A stretch of DNA of 47,630 nt from an uncultured Candidatus Melainabacteria bacterium (GTDB lineage Bacteria; Cyanobacteriota; Vampirovibrionia; Gastranaerophilales; Gastranaerophilaceae): assembly GCA_934693165.1 (NCBI GenBank), contig CAKUUX010000013.1:1-47630 (forward strand), written 5' to 3'. This document shows positions 8,733 through 15,428 of the stretch, one piece after another; positions within the stretch are counted from its first letter, which is position 1; each line of letters starts with the position of its first letter. Below the pieces are notes generated by a model. It saw only the letters and a program-made list of their open reading frames with translations, was not told the DNA's origin and searched no databases. A program made the translations under genes and the position numbers.

Positions 8733-8804
8733 GGCGACATGGCCAAGTGGTAAGGCAGAAGCCTGCAAAGCTTTTATCCCCCAGTTCGAATCTGGGTGTC
8801 GCCT
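8733..8804 (+). tRNA. tRNA-Cys (GCA)
   Basis: Acceptor GGCGACA (8733-8739) pairs with TGTCGCC (8797-8803) and the discriminator is T, as in bacterial tRNA-Cys. The anticodon loop CTGCAAA gives GCA. The T arm reads CCCAGTTCGAATCTGGG. CCA is not encoded. It has its own promoter and terminator. Confidence 0.97.
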
Positions 8805-8813
8805 TTTTAAATT

Positions 8814-8843
8814 AAAAAATGACTTCTTCGGAAGTCATTTTTT
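8814..8843 (+). terminator. Terminator of tRNA-Cys
   Basis: A 13-bp stem AAAAAATGACTTC / GAAGTCATTTTTT closed by a TTCG tetraloop and followed by T residues, 9 nt after the tRNA. Confidence 0.9.
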
Positions 8844-8857
8844 TTGAATTTTTGAAT

Positions 8858-8890
8858 AAAAAAAGAAGCCCTCCTAGACTTCTTTTTTTT
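8858..8890. terminator. Bidirectional terminator-like hairpin
   Basis: AAAAAAAGAAG and CTTCTTTTTTT flank a 10-nt loop. It probably ends the 51-aa minus-strand gene at 8992. The intervening 8891-8991 holds nothing else I can identify. Confidence 0.6.
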
Positions 8891-8991
8891 AACTATGATT
8901 TGTGTACTTATAAATTCTCTAATCCTGTGTTTGTTTATGTTTTCTCAATCGATTACTTTAAATTTTTCTTTCTGAAAGTTGCTATTTAAAA

Positions 8992-9147
8992 TTATTTAAC
9001 AGCAACTAATAAAGTTTGGATACCTTGTTCATTAGTTAAGCTTCTTGCTGCTGCCATAGCCATTGAACGTCTTTTTTTAGCACCTCTTAAAACGAATTCT
9101 ACTGAAGTTTCAACATTATTGCTTGGCATTTCGATTTTTCTTAACAT
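8992..9147 (-). CDS. 51-aa basic protein, paralogue A
   Basis: Too short for most gene finders but convincing: AAGGAT lies ahead of ATG, and a second copy at 9590-9745 has exactly the same length with 41 of 51 residues identical. The protein is basic, with an invariant centre RGAKKRRSMAMA and an invariant LTNEQGIQT before a hydrophobic end, LLVAVK. There is no signal peptide and no membrane span. I do not recognise the family; a small nucleic-acid-binding or protein-binding role would be a guess. Its upstream region carries the GTTACA direct repeat shared with paralogue B. Confidence 0.8.
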   Translation of the reverse strand: MLRKIEMPSNNVETSVEFVLRGAKKRRSMAMAAARSLTNEQGIQTLLVAVK

Positions 9148-9233
9148 AACACACATCCTTATTTATTGTTCTATTGCTTACAAGTTATATATCGGATGAG
9201 GTTTCAAAAAACTTTAGAGATTTGAACTATTAT

Positions 9234-9252
9234 GTTACAAATCTGTTACAAT
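9234..9252 (+). promoter_or_regulatory. HLR1-like direct repeat upstream of paralogue A
   Basis: GTTACAAA, TCT, GTTACAAT: two GTTACA units 11 bp apart, 87-105 nt before the start codon at 9147. It sits in a block conserved upstream of both 51-aa genes. Confidence 0.5.
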
Positions 9253-9303
9253 CAAGGTGAAAAGTGTTATAAATAAAGACTATTTATAAAGTAACGAAAG
9301 AAA

Positions 9304-9340
9304 GCCCTCACCCTAACCCTCTCCCACAAGTGGGAGAGGG
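9304..9340. repeat. Palindromic CCCTCACCCTAACCCTCTCCC-type element
   Basis: CCCTCTCCCAC (9317-9327) and GTGGGAGAGGG (9330-9340) form a perfect 11-bp stem with a 2-nt loop, preceded by CCCTCACCCTAA. Elements of this wording recur across unrelated bacterial genomes as intergenic palindromes. The GC-rich block stands out in AT-rich surroundings. The interval 9148-9589 between the two 51-aa genes contains this element, a terminator and the ~100-nt repeat, with no gene. Confidence 0.6.
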
Positions 9341-9371
9341 TATTTGCGTAATGCAAATTTATTTTACAAAT

Positions 9372-9394
9372 AAAAAAGCGACCTTTCGGTCGCC
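9372..9394 (-). terminator. Terminator downstream of paralogue B
   Basis: On the minus strand GCGACC-GAAA-GGTCGC followed by TTTTTT: a GNRA-capped intrinsic terminator about 195 nt after the stop at 9590. The transcript would thus carry the ~100-nt repeat in its 3' UTR. Confidence 0.75.
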
Positions 9395-9492
9395 TCTAAG
9401 ATTTTTTTCTAATCATCTTATCTCACACATTTTGGTTGCTTTTCTTTTACACACATCCCGATTTCTCGGTCACTCTACACACTCTATTATTT

Positions 9493-9589
9493 TTGCTCCT
9501 GTCAAATCAGAGATTTGAAACGTCGCCATCGTAATGTTGCCCTGCTTGTCTTTGCCGTCGCAAAGCCAACACTGGCAACACCGGCTGAG
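9493..9589 (-). repeat. ~100-nt structured repeat, copy 1 (3' UTR of paralogue B)
   Basis: Read on the minus strand it begins right after the TAG of the 51-aa gene, with AGCCGGTGT, a hairpin CTTTGC-GACG-GCAAAG, the block ACATTACGATGGCGACG, and a second hairpin CAAATC/GATTTG, ending ACAGGAGCAA. A second copy follows the ileS stop codon in the same gene-relative orientation. Confidence 0.75.
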
Positions 9590-9745
9590 CTATTTTACAG
9601 CAACCAACATAGTTTGAATGCCTTGTTCGTTAGTTAGCATTCTTGCAGATGCCATAGCCATTGATCTGCGTTTTTTTGCTCCTCTCAAAATAAATTCAAC
9701 ACTGTTATCAATATTTGTTGTTGGTAATTCGATTTTTCTTAACAT
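9590..9745 (-). CDS. 51-aa basic protein, paralogue B
   Basis: Sister of the gene at 8992-9147: same length, same first six residues (MLRKIE), the same RGAKKRRSMAMA and LTNEQGIQT cores, and mostly conservative changes elsewhere. AAGGATATGTG before ATG matches the AAGGATGTGTG of paralogue A, so the duplication includes the leader. The two copies are separated by 442 bp of repeats and a terminator, so each is its own transcript. Function unknown. It diverges from the glycosyltransferase at 9898. Confidence 0.8.
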   Translation of the reverse strand: MLRKIELPTTNIDNSVEFILRGAKKRRSMAMASARMLTNEQGIQTMLVAVK

Positions 9746-9832
9746 ATTCACATATCCTTTTTATTAGTTATCTTGCTTACATATTTTTTATCGGTCTATT
9801 TTTCATGTTTCTTTAGAGATTTGGCTTATCAT

Positions 9833-9851
9833 GTTACAAATTTGTTACAAT
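9833..9851 (+). promoter_or_regulatory. HLR1-like direct repeat upstream of paralogue B
   Basis: GTTACAAA, TTT, GTTACAAT with an 11-bp period, 88-106 nt before the start at 9745 and 47-65 nt before the divergent glycosyltransferase start. It could serve both genes. Confidence 0.5.
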
Positions 9852-9885
9852 TAAGAGAAAAAGTGCGATAAATAAAGAATTTGGG

Positions 9886-9891
9886 TAAAAT
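9886..9891 (+). promoter_or_regulatory. -10 box directly before the GT2 gene (leaderless start)
   Basis: TAAAAT followed by AAAAAT and then ATG at 9898. The same 16 bases GGTAAAATAAAAATAT precede the ATG of the uracil-DNA glycosylase gene at 43615. No ribosome site is present. Confidence 0.5.
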
Positions 9892-9897
9892 AAAAAT

Positions 9898-10767
9898 ATG
9901 AAAGTTTCAGTTATTATCACAAGTTACAACTACGAACAATACATCAAAGACGCCATAGAATCTGTTCTAAATCAAACATATTCTGATTTTGAACTTGTTA
10001 TCATTGACGATTGTTCTACTGATAATTCTGCAAACATAATTAAGCAACTTAATGATGAACGTATTAAATTTATTCAAAATGAACAAAATTTAGGCTTAAA
10101 AAATTCTATGCAAAAAGCAATTTCTTGTTGTAGTGGAAAATGGATTGCCTTTTTAGAAAGTGATGACCTTTGGGCTTGTAATACTTTAGAAAAAAGATTA
10201 GCATGTGCAGAAAAATATCCTCAAGTTGGTATTATTTTCAATGATGTTGAAGAATTTGGGGATGAAAAATGGTTGCTTGCTGTTAAAAAGAATTTTGAAA
10301 GAGTTAGAAAAATTTTAAGCAAAAAGACTTTTCCAAAAAATATTTTCTACGATATCAACATTCACAACTTAATCTTAACTTTTTCATCTGTTATGATTAA
10401 GCGTGAACTATTTGAAAATTTGAATTTTGAAACTCCAATAGATTCACTTCTTGATTGGTGGATTTACATTCACATAGCACATCAAACAGAGGCTTATTAC
10501 TTAAAAGATAAACTTACAAAGTGGCGTCAGCATAGAGGAAGTTACATAATGAGAAAAAAGAAATCTCATTTTAAAATGGCAAACATTCAAGCATACATTG
10601 ACGTCTACAAAACGCAAAAATTTGGTATTGCATTTCTACCATTTTTGGTTATTTCTATTCTTGGAATGTTATTTTCAAGGGCAAAATTTTATAATATTGT
10701 TTTAATTAGAAAAGTGAAAGATATTTTACATATTAAAAAACGACAATCACCTTTGTTTGATGATTAA
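9898..10767 (+). CDS. Family 2 glycosyltransferase
   Basis: A 289-aa GT-A fold enzyme transferring a sugar from a nucleotide donor, probably to a surface glycan. The opening MKVSVIITSYNYEQYIKDAIESV and IIDDCSTDNS (about 37-46) form the nucleotide-binding half; ESDDLW near residue 90 holds the metal-binding DxD-like acidic group. The C-terminus has a hydrophobic stretch (FLPFLVISILGMLF) that may attach to the membrane. Acceptor and sugar cannot be told. Its stop codon overlaps, tail to tail, that of the next gene. Confidence 0.92.
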   Translation: MKVSVIITSYNYEQYIKDAIESVLNQTYSDFELVIIDDCSTDNSANIIKQLNDERIKFIQNEQNLGLKNSMQKAISCCSGKWIAFLESDDLWACNTLEKRLACAEKYPQVGIIFNDVEEFGDEKWLLAVKKNFERVRKILSKKTFPKNIFYDINIHNLILTFSSVMIKRELFENLNFETPIDSLLDWWIYIHIAHQTEAYYLKDKLTKWRQHRGSYIMRKKKSHFKMANIQAYIDVYKTQKFGIAFLPFLVISILGMLFSRAKFYNIVLIRKVKDILHIKKRQSPLFDD

Positions 10768-11654
10768 TCAAATAAAAATGCAAAAAATGTTTTTAAAATT
10801 TTAGTCAAAACTCTTCTTAAAATATCAGGACAGTTTCTTAATACTTTAAACATCAGTATTTTAACTTTTTTTGGAACAAATTTAGTTATTTTTATTTCAC
10901 CAATATTTTTTTTGATAAATACCAAAACTTCTGGATTATTTATTTCATCTTCAAAATCAACAATTGTTGTCTTATCCCTACTTAAACCTAACAAAACAGA
11001 GCGTTTTACAAATGGAATATTTTCTTTTAAAATTTCTCTCCAATAATAAATTGAAGGATTGTAAGAGTTTTTAAAAATTTCCAGAATAGCTTTATATTTG
11101 AAACCTCTCTTAACTAGAGTTTGAGTAAATTCTATCTCATAGTTTAGAATAACATCATTTTTGCATTTTTCTTCTTTTACAGAATTTAGAAAATCTTGAA
11201 AACAATCATTTTCAAAAACATTTTTTCTAAATGCTAAAAACCAACTTTGAAGATGAGGAGATTTTTTTGAAAAACAGAATTTTCTACACTTTTTAAACCC
11301 ATATTTATTTTCAACAATTCCCCAAAAATCTGAACTTGGTTCATTTTCAAAAATTTTATCAAGAGAATTAACACAATAAACGCTATCATTTACAAACAAA
11401 ATCTCGTCAATATCTTCAAGCATGCCAGTATCTTTTGCATAATTAAAACCTCTTTTATATGAACCAAAATCGTACTCGTTATGTTTTACTAAAATTACAT
11501 CTTCAAGTTTTTGTTGTTCCTCTTTAGGTAAATCTGAAAGGCTTAAAAATAAAACTTTTTCACAATATTTTTTCAGTTGATTAACATAATAGACAACGTA
11601 GTCTTCTATTATGTTATTTTTGTCAAAATGGGCAAATACTGCTAATCTCTTCAT
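10764..11654 (-). CDS. RgpF-like rhamnan synthesis / glycan-modifying protein
   Basis: A 296-aa protein of the rhamnan synthesis F type (PF05045). Supporting motifs are the opening VFAHFDKNNIIEDYVVYYV, the block HNEYDFGSYKRGF near residue 80, and EILFVNDSVYCV near 104-115. Family members are glycosyltransferases assembling rhamnose-containing wall polysaccharides or O-antigens. With the adjacent GT2 gene this suggests a small surface-glycan locus. It begins 15 bp after the amidase gene ends, so those two may share a transcript. Confidence 0.82.
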   Translation of the reverse strand: MKRLAVFAHFDKNNIIEDYVVYYVNQLKKYCEKVLFLSLSDLPKEEQQKLEDVILVKHNEYDFGSYKRGFNYAKDTGMLEDIDEILFVNDSVYCVNSLDKIFENEPSSDFWGIVENKYGFKKCRKFCFSKKSPHLQSWFLAFRKNVFENDCFQDFLNSVKEEKCKNDVILNYEIEFTQTLVKRGFKYKAILEIFKNSYNPSIYYWREILKENIPFVKRSVLLGLSRDKTTIVDFEDEINNPEVLVFIKKNIGEIKITKFVPKKVKILMFKVLRNCPDILRRVLTKILKTFFAFLFD

Positions 11655-11669
11655 TTAAAATCCTTAATT

Positions 11670-13052
11670 TTATTTTTCTTGACTGTTTTTAAGATATTCT
11701 AAAACACCTTTTGCAATTGCTTTTGCACAATTTTTTTGAAAACGTTCATTATTTAAAAGTACGTTATCTTCTGGATTTATAACATAACCTGTTTCTACAA
11801 GAACACTTAATGCACGGCTATTTCTAACAACGGCAAAACTTCTTTGGTAAATTCCGTCGTTATTAACTTTTAATTTTTCTACCATGTTGTTAAGAATACT
11901 TTCAGCAAGTGGCTTTGCTTCATCATAATAGTAGTATATACTTGAACCTCTTGAAGTTTTTGGATCTTTTCCATCTGGTAAAGAATTTGCGTGAATACTT
12001 ATAAAGATATCTGCTTTTTTATCATGCGCATATTTCACCCTGTCATCAAGGGATACAAATTCATCTGTAAATCTTGTCATATAAATGTCTGCACCTTTTT
12101 TTGATAACTCTTCAAAAAGAAAAAGTGCTATTTTTAAATTTATATCTTTTTCATCATTACCAAGACAACTTATAGCGCCTCTTTCTGCACCACCATGTCC
12201 TGCATCAATAACTATTGTTATATCTTTTAAAGGTCTAAATCTGTATAATTTTAGCTTTTTCTTTACTTCTAGTATTAGATAACTATTTCTATAATATGCG
12301 TCATAACCCATTAAATCGTAATTCATTTTTAATGGAAGAACTGTTTCTTTGCCATCTGTATTAAATAAGTGCAAAACAAGTGGTTTGCCCTCTTCAACGT
12401 AATATGGTATTCTTTTATCTATTCTGAATTTATAAAAATAAGAATTTTTACTTTGGTCAAAATACTGTGCCAAAATTTTTGCAGGTTCAATAATTTCATC
12501 AGCAGATTTTTCATAAACAGCATTTTTATTTACCCACGCAAAATTATTATCAGTTAATTTTACCCTGTATAAACCATATATTTCACCATCAACTCTAAGA
12601 ATTACATTTTTTTCAAGGTGAGAAAGTCTATTTATACCACTTTCAACAGGAGTACTTCTTAAAGCAGTTCCGTCTTTTTTAACATAAAAATATTTTATTT
12701 CTTTGTATGGTTTGAAACTTGCCATAGAATTTGAATTACTGTAAGTTACACCGAGTACAGCTTTTCTATTTATAATGTATTTTTTTTCACCCAAAGAAGT
12801 TTTTAGGGTAAAAATATTTTTTCCAATTTCTAATGGAACTTTTTGAGCAAAAGCACCTGATTTATGGACATCTACTTTAAAATTATTGATGTATAAATCA
12901 TCTTCAGGGTCAGTATTTCCAACAAAAAATGTTGAACTAGAATTTGTGTTCATAGTACTTGAAGTCGGATAAATTACGTTAAGGGCATAAACTTTTATCC
13001 CAAAAAATAATATTAGTAATCCGATTAAAATTCTGTTGCAAACATTTTTCAT
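11670..13052 (-). CDS. N-acetylmuramoyl-L-alanine amidase (Amidase_3)
   Basis: Cleaves the amide between N-acetylmuramic acid and the peptide in peptidoglycan. A signal peptide (LIGLLILFFGIKVYA) is followed by about 230 residues of β-rich, SH3-like material (around 115-160, TALRSTPVESGINRL...FAWV). The Zn-dependent catalytic domain starts near residue 265: IDAGHGG (first His), E in NDEKDINL, ISIHANS (second His) and VETGYVINPED with the catalytic Glu. 460 aa is typical for AmiC-like enzymes with N-terminal targeting domains. It diverges from the HAD gene. Confidence 0.94.
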   Translation of the reverse strand: MKNVCNRILIGLLILFFGIKVYALNVIYPTSSTMNTNSSSTFFVGNTDPEDDLYINNFKVDVHKSGAFAQKVPLEIGKNIFTLKTSLGEKKYIINRKAVLGVTYSNSNSMASFKPYKEIKYFYVKKDGTALRSTPVESGINRLSHLEKNVILRVDGEIYGLYRVKLTDNNFAWVNKNAVYEKSADEIIEPAKILAQYFDQSKNSYFYKFRIDKRIPYYVEEGKPLVLHLFNTDGKETVLPLKMNYDLMGYDAYYRNSYLILEVKKKLKLYRFRPLKDITIVIDAGHGGAERGAISCLGNDEKDINLKIALFLFEELSKKGADIYMTRFTDEFVSLDDRVKYAHDKKADIFISIHANSLPDGKDPKTSRGSSIYYYYDEAKPLAESILNNMVEKLKVNNDGIYQRSFAVVRNSRALSVLVETGYVINPEDNVLLNNERFQKNCAKAIAKGVLEYLKNSQEK

Positions 13053-13069
13053 ACTATGATAATATACTA

Positions 13070-13098
13070 TTGAAGAGATTTTTACATCAAACTATGAG
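13070..13098 (+). promoter_or_regulatory. Promoter abutting the HAD gene (leaderless)
   Basis: -35 TTGAAG (13070-13075), exact 17-bp spacer, -10 TATGAG (13093-13098), then 7 nt to ATG 13106. The transcript would start at the initiation codon. Confidence 0.55.
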
Positions 13099-13105
13099 AT
13101 GAATT

Positions 13106-14017
13106 ATGGACTACAAATTAGAATTAGAAAAATTAAATGCAAATATGATTGAAGATAATGGACTTGTAGAAGTCTATTTTGATGAAAAGACAGATTTTAT
13201 TAAACATATAGTTGATTTGCATAACATTGATATTGAAATTAATAAAGAAAAAGAATGTTTTGTTTTAAACGAACAAAATCCTCAACAAATTGAACGTTTT
13301 ATTGAAAAAGTTTCAATCAGACCAACAATAATTTTTGACATGGACGGGGTAATAATGAATACTAACGACTCATTCCCTGTTGCGACTTCACAAACTTATA
13401 AACATTTTACTAATGAAGAACTTACTTTTGATGAAATAAATGAAATCAAATACAGAGGTGGTTTCAATAGTGATTGGGATATTTTGATGTATTTTTTTGA
13501 TGAAAGAGGGTTTGACGTCAAATTTGAAGATATGGCAAAATATTATATGGATATCTATTTTGACGGCAAAGGTGGCTTAATTGATGCTGAAAAATTAATC
13601 TTAACAGAAGATTGCATAAAAGAATTGATAAAAAATTACAACTTGGCAATTTTTACAGGCAGAGATAGAGCTTCTGCTACATATACTTTAGAAAAATGGA
13701 ATTTAAATAAATATTTTTACCCAATAATTACTTTTGAAAATGTTGGCTGGAATCACCAAAAGCCTGATACAAAAGGTGTTTCAATAATAAAAGAGAAAGT
13801 TATTGCAGATGAAATTTATTATCTAGGTGATACCGTAGATGATATGATTTGCGCTAGAAATTCAAAAGTAAACGGCATTGGAGTACTTCCACCAAGAGAT
13901 AAAAGCGAAAAATTAAAATCAAGATTGCTTGAAGAAGGTGCTATAACTGTTCTTGAAATAACTACTGATTTACCTAAATTTCTTTCTGAACGTAAAAATT
14001 TAATTACAAACATGTAA
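13106..14017 (+). CDS. HAD-superfamily hydrolase of the cyanobacterial TIGR01548 type
   Basis: A 303-aa phosphatase-like protein. The HAD core starts near residue 75: motif I FDMDGVIM, motif II FTGRDR, a conserved Lys in HQKPDTKG and motif IV GDTVDDM. About 70 N-terminal residues precede it; in related proteins annotated as TIGR01548 the similarity to histidine-pathway enzymes has been noted, but no substrate is established. The family is most common in Cyanobacteria and relatives. No other histidine gene is nearby. Confidence 0.85.
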   Translation: MDYKLELEKLNANMIEDNGLVEVYFDEKTDFIKHIVDLHNIDIEINKEKECFVLNEQNPQQIERFIEKVSIRPTIIFDMDGVIMNTNDSFPVATSQTYKHFTNEELTFDEINEIKYRGGFNSDWDILMYFFDERGFDVKFEDMAKYYMDIYFDGKGGLIDAEKLILTEDCIKELIKNYNLAIFTGRDRASATYTLEKWNLNKYFYPIITFENVGWNHQKPDTKGVSIIKEKVIADEIYYLGDTVDDMICARNSKVNGIGVLPPRDKSEKLKSRLLEEGAITVLEITTDLPKFLSERKNLITNM

Positions 14018-14093
14018 AAATTATATCAAGGAATACCGTTTCAAATAATTTTTATAATATAATTGAAATGTTGGAAGAAGGAAAGGATTTAGA

Positions 14094-15398
14094 ATGAAGA
14101 ACTCAAAATTAACTACTGCAATATTCTCAGCCCTAATTTTGGGTGCATTATTTGGTTGGCTATGCCCTTCTTTGGCTGTTAAAACTGCGCCTTTAGCAAA
14201 AATCTTTTTGAATATGATTAAAATGATTATTGCACCATTGTTATTCTCAACTTTGGTTGTTGGTATTGCAGGTCACGGCGATATTAAATCACTTGGTAAA
14301 ATCGGTTTAAAAACATTAGTTTATTTTGAAATAGTTACAACTTTTGCACTTATCATTGGTCTTGCAATGGGTAATATTGTAAAACCAGGAGAAGGCGTTA
14401 TAAATACGGCAGTAAGTGCTCATGATATGCAAGCAGCACAGCATTTGGCAACTATCAATCCGAATAATTCATTTTCAGATATGTTGATTGGAATGTTTCC
14501 AACCTCAGTCGTAAAAGCTATGGCTGACGGTAACTTATTACAAATAGTTATCTTCTCTTTATTCTTTGCTGTTGCAATTTGTGCAGTTGGAAAATCAGCT
14601 AAACCTGTACTAGATGTATTAAATGCTACTGCAAAAGTTATGTTTAAATTTACAGAATACGTTATGTATTTTGCTCCATTTGGTATCTTTGGTGCCGTAG
14701 CTTCAGCTATTGGTATCAACGGTATTGGAGTTTTGAAAAGTTACGGAAAAGTAATTTTCTGTTTATACAGCGCTTTAGCAATCTTTGTATTCTTAATTTT
14801 AAATGTTGTTTGTCACATAGTTAGAGTTCCTTTCTGGAAACTAATGTCAGCAATAAAAGATCAAATATTATTAGCCTTCACAACAACAAGTTCAGAGGCA
14901 GCATTGCCAAAATCTATGGAAATTTTGGAAAAATTTGGTGTTCCAAGAAATATTGTAAGTTTCGTTATGCCTACAGGTTATACGTTTAACTTAGACGGAA
15001 GTACTTTGGGTGTTTCTGTTGCAGTATTATTCTCAACTCAACTTGTTGGCATACATTTAAATATTGAACAACAATTAGCTATAATGTTAGCATTAATGTT
15101 TGCAAGTAAAGGTATTGCAGGTGTTCCAAGAGTTTCATTAATTGTACTTGCTGGTACATTGACAACCTTCAATTATCCAATCATTGGTGTTGCTATCTTG
15201 TTAGGTATTGACCACATCTTAGATATGGGCAGAACAACAATCAACTTGATTGGTAACTGCGTTGCAACTGTTGTTGTTGCTCGTTGGGAAGGTCAATTCG
15301 ACGATACAAAAATGAAACATTATATTTCAAGAGAATCACGTAGAAAAGCTTTGTTGGCTAGATTTAGAGCTAATAACAAAGCTATGGCAAAAGTTTAG
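14094..15398 (+). CDS. Dicarboxylate/amino acid:cation symporter (DAACS, GltP/DctA type)
   Basis: A Na+- or H+-coupled importer for glutamate, aspartate or C4-dicarboxylates. The family signatures are complete: TTTSSEAALPKSMEIL (serine-rich HP1), PTGYTFNLDGSTLG (TM7 NMDGT-like cation site, here NLDGS), GVPRVSLIVLAG (HP2) and DHILDMGRTTINLIGNC (TM8, with the Asp, Arg and Asn that bind substrate). 434 aa is the usual length. An Arg in TM8 next to DMGRT favours acidic amino acids or dicarboxylates. AAGGA precedes ATG. ileS starts 30 bp downstream. Confidence 0.95.
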   Translation: MKNSKLTTAIFSALILGALFGWLCPSLAVKTAPLAKIFLNMIKMIIAPLLFSTLVVGIAGHGDIKSLGKIGLKTLVYFEIVTTFALIIGLAMGNIVKPGEGVINTAVSAHDMQAAQHLATINPNNSFSDMLIGMFPTSVVKAMADGNLLQIVIFSLFFAVAICAVGKSAKPVLDVLNATAKVMFKFTEYVMYFAPFGIFGAVASAIGINGIGVLKSYGKVIFCLYSALAIFVFLILNVVCHIVRVPFWKLMSAIKDQILLAFTTTSSEAALPKSMEILEKFGVPRNIVSFVMPTGYTFNLDGSTLGVSVAVLFSTQLVGIHLNIEQQLAIMLALMFASKGIAGVPRVSLIVLAGTLTTFNYPIIGVAILLGIDHILDMGRTTINLIGNCVATVVVARWEGQFDDTKMKHYISRESRRKALLARFRANNKAMAKV

Positions 15399-15428
15399 TT
15401 TTGATATACTAATTTAGAGGAAAGATAT

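Noticed and set aside
9330..9518. 62-codon open frame across the palindrome region
   Set aside because: It runs through a palindrome and a terminator, has no ribosome site and no sensible protein composition.
13106..14017. Histidine biosynthesis gene (HisB-type)
   Set aside because: The HAD motifs are clear, but no imidazoleglycerol-phosphate dehydratase His motifs are visible and no his genes are near.
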